Below are positions 60,991 through 64,000 of a stretch of DNA of 64,000 nt, one piece after another. Within the stretch, counting starts at the first letter, position 1. Each line of letters begins with the position of its first letter. The position numbers and the translations under genes are program-made. The DNA comes from Phytopseudomonas dryadis. Lineage in GTDB: Bacteria; Pseudomonadota; Gammaproteobacteria; Pseudomonadales; Pseudomonadaceae. Under the pieces are notes generated by a model that saw nothing but the letters and a program-made list of their open reading frames with translations, was not told where the DNA came from and made no database searches. Where the stretch lies: NCBI RefSeq assembly GCF_004327355.1, contig NZ_QJUM01000005.1:124001-188000 (forward strand), given 5' to 3'.

Positions 60991-61710
60991 ATGCCGTTGC
61001 AGATCTGCATTCTGGAAACCGACATCCTGCGCCCCGAACTGGTCGATCAGTACCAGGGTTACGGCAGGATGTTCGAGCAACTCTTCGCCAAGCAACCCAT
61101 CGCCGCCACCTTCAGCGTGTTCAACGTGATGAATGGCGATTACCCGCCGGCCGACGCGCGTTACGACGCCTATCTGGTCACCGGTAGCAAGGCCGACTCC
61201 TTTGCCAGCGATCCCTGGATCGAGACCCTCAAGGCCTATCTGCTGGAGCGTTATGTCGCTGGCGACAAGTTGCTGGGCGTCTGTTTCGGCCATCAGTTGC
61301 TGGCGCTGCTGCTGGGCGGCAAGGCCGAGCGCGCCCCGCAGGGCTGGGGAGTGGGCATCCATCGCTACCGTCTGGCCGAGCAGCCCGAGTGGATGAGCCC
61401 GGTGCCGGAAGAGCTGACCCTGCTGATCAGCCACCAGGATCAGGTTACCCGCCTGCCGGAGCGGGCGACGCTGCTGGCTTCCAGCGAATTCTGCCCGATC
61501 GCGGCCTATCGCATCGAGGATCAGGTGCTGTGCTTCCAGGGACATCCGGAGTTCATCGCCGATTACTCCAGGGCGTTGCTGGACATCCGCCAGCAGCACA
61601 TCGGCGAGACGGCCTACCGCAGCGGTATGGACAGCCTGCAGCACGAGCACCATGGCCATCTGGTCGGCGAGTGGATGATGCGTTTCGTCAGCCATGGACG
61701 CATGGCCTGA
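60991..61710 (+). CDS. Class I glutamine amidotransferase
   Basis: A 239-residue stand-alone amidotransferase-fold protein. Cys98 is the nucleophile in LLGVCFGHQLLALLLGG and the His-Glu pair is in CFQGHPEF. YLVTGSKADSF and LLISHQDQVTRLPE are typical of the GMP synthase-like amidotransferase group (the gamma-glutamyl peptidase or GuaA-N relatives). The real acceptor is unknown. ATG 60991 gives the proper N-terminus MPLQICILETD; longer starts add an unrelated leader. Confidence 0.88.
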   Translation: MPLQICILETDILRPELVDQYQGYGRMFEQLFAKQPIAATFSVFNVMNGDYPPADARYDAYLVTGSKADSFASDPWIETLKAYLLERYVAGDKLLGVCFGHQLLALLLGGKAERAPQGWGVGIHRYRLAEQPEWMSPVPEELTLLISHQDQVTRLPERATLLASSEFCPIAAYRIEDQVLCFQGHPEFIADYSRALLDIRQQHIGETAYRSGMDSLQHEHHGHLVGEWMMRFVSHGRMA

Positions 61711-61806
61711 TCGGGCCGTTGCAAGCACTCTCTACCCCGGCTCCTCGCCCTCCGGAAGAGGGGAGCGAAGCGGGATTCGTGTGTGATCCTACCTAAGGAT
61801 CTCAAA

Positions 61807-61836
61807 ACGAAAACGGCCCGAATGGGCCGTTTTCGT
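61807..61836. terminator. Bidirectional intrinsic terminator between amidotransferase and mqo
   Basis: ACGAAAACGGCCC and GGGCCGTTTTCGT form a 13-base-pair perfect stem with a GAAT loop. The A-rich left side and T-rich right side let it work in both directions, as needed for the convergent genes. Confidence 0.9.
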
Positions 61837-61881
61837 CATTGCCGGGCGCTTCGCGTGGAAGCCGCCGGGTTCAGGCGGGTT

Positions 61882-63495
61882 TCACTGCGCCGCGGCGGCA
61901 GTCTCTGCCTGTGGCGCTTCTTCCTCGGCCTGTTCCGGCTCGACCTCGACGTAGGTCAACTGCAGACGCTCGCTGCTCCAGGCGCGGGTCTTGTTGGTCA
62001 ACTCGAGGTTGTTGTTCAGGGTCTGCCCGTAGGAGGGGATGATTTCCTTCAGCTTGGCCTGCCACTCCGGCGTCTTGATCTTGTCCTTGAAGGTCTTTTC
62101 CATCAGGTGGAGCATGATCGGCGCGGCGGTGGAAGCGCCTGGCGAGGCGCCGAGCAGGGCGGCGATGGAGCCGTCTTCGGCGCTGACCACTTCGGTACCG
62201 AACTGCAGGACACCACCGAGCTCAGGGTCTTTCTTGATGATCTGCACGCGCTGGCCGGCCTGCACCAGTTCCCAATCCTTGTCCTCGGCCTCGGGGAAGT
62301 AGTCGCGCAGCGAGTGCATGCGGTCTTCCTGGCTGAGCATCAACTGGCCGATCAGGTAGGTGCTGAGCGACATGTTGTCGAGACCGGCTTGGGTCATCGG
62401 AATGATGTTGCGGGTGGTCATGCTGCTGAACATGTCCAGCAGCGAGCCATTCTTCAGGAACTTGGTGGAGAAGGTGGCGAACGGCCCGAACAGGATGACC
62501 TTCTGGCCATCGATCACGCGTGTGTCCAGGTGCGGAACCGACATGGGCGGCGAGCCGACCGAGGCCAGGCCATAGACCTTGGCCTGGTGCTTGGCGACCA
62601 CTTCAGGGTTGCGCGTGACCAGGAACGACCCACCCACCGGGAAACCGGCGTAGCCATCCGCTTCGGGGATGCCGGATTTCTGCAGCAGCTTGAGGGCGCC
62701 GCCGCCGGCTCCGATGAAGACGAACTTGGCATTGACGGTACTCAGTTTGTCGCCATTGGCCAGGTCGGCCACGGTGACGTTCCAGGTGCCGTCGTCGGCG
62801 CGGCTGATGTCGCGCACTTCATGCTGTACATGCAGGCTGAATTCGTCCTTCTGCGACAGCGAGTCGATCAGCTGGTTGGTGATCTCGCCGAAGTTGACGT
62901 CGGTGCCGATCGCCACGCGGGTGGCTGCCAGCTTCTCGCCCGGCTCGCGGCCTTCCATCACCAGGGGCACCCACTGCTTGATCTGCTGCGGGTCCTCGGA
63001 GAACTCCATGCCGCGGAACAGCGAGCTGTGCTGCAGGGCGGCATGACGCTTCTTGAGGAACTCGGTGTTCTTGTCGCCCCATACGAAGCTCATGTGCGGC
63101 ACGTTGTTGATGAACGATTTCGGGTTGTTCAGCACCCCTTGCTCGACCTGGTAGGCCCAGAACTGCTTGGAGATCTCGAAGGACTCGTTGATCGCCACGG
63201 CCTTGCTGATGTCGATGCTGCCATCGGCCTTTTCCGGGGTGTAGTTCAGCTCGGCGAAGGCCGAATGGCCGGTGCCGGCGTTGTTCCAGGGGTTGGAGCT
63301 TTCATTGGCAATCTGGGGCAGGCGCTCGTACAGGTCGATCTTCCAGCTCGGCTCCAGCTCGTTGAGGTAGGTGCCGAGGCTGGCGCTCATGATGCCCCCG
63401 CCGATCAGCAGGACGTCCACGGATTTTTCCGGTTCGGGCTGCTTGGCGCAGCCAAGCGCGCTCAAGCACAGTAGGGACAGCAGGAGTTTTTTCAT
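61882..63495 (-). CDS. mqo: Malate:quinone oxidoreductase, lipoprotein form
   Basis: A 537-residue FAD enzyme that oxidises malate to oxaloacetate and reduces the quinone pool. [19 protein letters not shown] is the FAD motif. [41 protein letters not shown] and [16 protein letters not shown] are diagnostic of Mqo. Unusually, the N-terminus [19 protein letters not shown] reads as a lipoprotein signal (lipobox SALGC), and the C-terminus ends in an acidic, Ala-rich tail ([19 protein letters not shown]). If processed, the enzyme would sit outside the cytoplasm, anchored by lipid. No clear ribosome site is seen before ATG 63495; ATG 63507 is in frame. Confidence 0.92.
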   Translation of the reverse strand: MKKLLLSLLCLSALGCAKQPEPEKSVDVLLIGGGIMSASLGTYLNELEPSWKIDLYERLPQIANESSNPWNNAGTGHSAFAELNYTPEKADGSIDISKAVAINESFEISKQFWAYQVEQGVLNNPKSFINNVPHMSFVWGDKNTEFLKKRHAALQHSSLFRGMEFSEDPQQIKQWVPLVMEGREPGEKLAATRVAIGTDVNFGEITNQLIDSLSQKDEFSLHVQHEVRDISRADDGTWNVTVADLANGDKLSTVNAKFVFIGAGGGALKLLQKSGIPEADGYAGFPVGGSFLVTRNPEVVAKHQAKVYGLASVGSPPMSVPHLDTRVIDGQKVILFGPFATFSTKFLKNGSLLDMFSSMTTRNIIPMTQAGLDNMSLSTYLIGQLMLSQEDRMHSLRDYFPEAEDKDWELVQAGQRVQIIKKDPELGGVLQFGTEVVSAEDGSIAALLGASPGASTAAPIMLHLMEKTFKDKIKTPEWQAKLKEIIPSYGQTLNNNLELTNKTRAWSSERLQLTYVEVEPEQAEEEAPQAETAAAAQ

Positions 63496-63880
63496 TAGAC
63501 AGACCATTTCAAGAAAGAGGGCGCATGGTGTTCGTGCGGCATCGGTGCGTACCTGCTCCGGCGACCTCGCTGCCTTCCGGGCGTGGTTGCGTGGAGCCAG
63601 GGGCGCCTGATGGAGCACTGCAGGTATCGCCATGCCGAGTTGTCTGGTTCCGTTCTGCGAAACCGCTCAGGCCCGCTGCCTTTGTGGAGCACGGGCTCTT
63701 TGTCACCCGGGTGCGCGCTTGCGTCGCAGGTGAGCGGCCCTTAAAGCAAAACTGGTGCCTAAAACAGGCAGATCGCCAGGACTATGATCTGCGTCAATGT
63801 TTGTTGCAGGGTTTTGCTATGGATGAGGCGGTTTTCCGCCATCCGGTCAGGCATTTCTTCGATGAAATGGCGGTTTTTCG
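63496..63880. other. Gap upstream of mqo
   Basis: No gene is supported. The mqo promoter must be here, since the next gene also reads leftward. A small hairpin GGCGGTTTTCCGCC lies near 63828-63841 and could end the gene that enters from the right edge. No operator was recognised. Confidence 0.4.
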
Positions 63881-64000
63881 CCTAGTTGCTGCTGCCTCCG
63901 CCGATGCTGCCTCCCACGGAACTGCCGGTTCCGCCCGATCCGGCGGGGGCCGACGGGACGCCCCGGTTACCGCTCGGGGCTCCCGGCGCGCCGGTCGAGC
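63881..64000 (-). CDS. C-terminal end of a Gly/Ser/Pro-rich protein, cut by window edge
   Basis: Reading the minus strand, an open frame of 39 codons ends at TAG 63881-63883. Its last residues are rich in Gly, Ser and Pro (GAPGAPSGNRGVPS, then GSGGTGSSVGGSIGGGSSN). This looks like a flexible tail or secreted low-complexity segment. The rest lies outside the window, so no family can be named. The frame could also be chance in GC-rich DNA, but the codon pattern is protein-like. Confidence 0.45.

Overview
The window looks like a chromosomal segment of a Pseudomonas in the broad aeruginosa/mendocina/alcaligenes sense. The coding regions are GC-rich, Shine-Dalgarno sites are strong, a WbpM-type dehydratase closes the O-antigen cluster, and the catechol and beta-ketoadipate genes, the folE-smr-prmB-aroC block and the Mqo all read as pseudomonad versions. 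Gaps between genes are rich in pseudomonad REP-like repeats. No tRNA, rRNA, CRISPR array, intact insertion sequence or prophage was recognised.

Layout. (1) 1-1271: the tail of an unrecognised membrane protein, then a gene-poor stretch. (2) 1272-19783: a Wzx/Wzy-type O-antigen cluster, all on the + strand, partly AT-rich (clearest at 8.3-11.05 kb and 2.6-3.0 kb). It encodes a long Wzz, dTDP-3-acetamido-3,6-dideoxyhexose synthesis (rmlB, rmlA, fdtA, fdtC, fdtB), flippase, O-acetyltransferase, three glycosyltransferases, polymerase, UDP-GalNAcA synthesis (tviB/wbpO and wbpP type), and an initiation module (4-keto reductase/epimerase, small sugar-phosphate transferase, WbpM) that probably makes and loads QuiNAc or FucNAc. 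A small lipoprotein sits near each end. (3) 20203-34030: aromatic catabolism. catR diverges from catBCA; then a PQQ-dependent membrane dehydrogenase with different codon usage; then pcaIJF and pcaT-pcaB-pcaD-pcaC. Together these take catechol to muconolactone and on to succinyl-CoA plus acetyl-CoA, and they also hold the PcaB/PcaC/PcaD steps of the protocatechuate branch. Ring-cleavage pcaGH, ben genes and pcaR are not in the window. (4) 34541-39147: aldo/keto reductase, FAD dehydrogenase and an ABC exporter. (5) 39190-51599: a housekeeping block (folE, Smr nuclease, isochorismatase fold, prmB, aroC, MFS, an acireductone dioxygenase homologue that has lost its metal ligands, ogt, alkA, LTA-synthase-like sulfatase). 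(6) 52125-63495: small lipoproteins, an RraB-like protein, a protealysin-type protease with its emfourin-like inhibitor, a circularly permuted ATP-grasp / alpha-E / transglutaminase operon, an AEC transporter, a 31-residue membrane microprotein, a PepSY protein, a glutamine amidotransferase and a lipoprotein-form malate:quinone oxidoreductase. The window ends inside a Gly/Ser-rich protein.

Regulation visible in the DNA: a CatR-type ATAC-N7-GTAT site lies against the catR start codon, and PcaR-like palindromes precede pcaI. Several families of palindromic repeats fill the gaps between genes. One hairpin supplies the stop codons of two convergent genes. The best leads for new biology are the ligand-less acireductone dioxygenase homologue, the ATP-grasp/alpha-E/transglutaminase operon beside a protease-inhibitor pair, the unassigned PQQ dehydrogenase, and the two related lipoproteins flanking the O-antigen genes.
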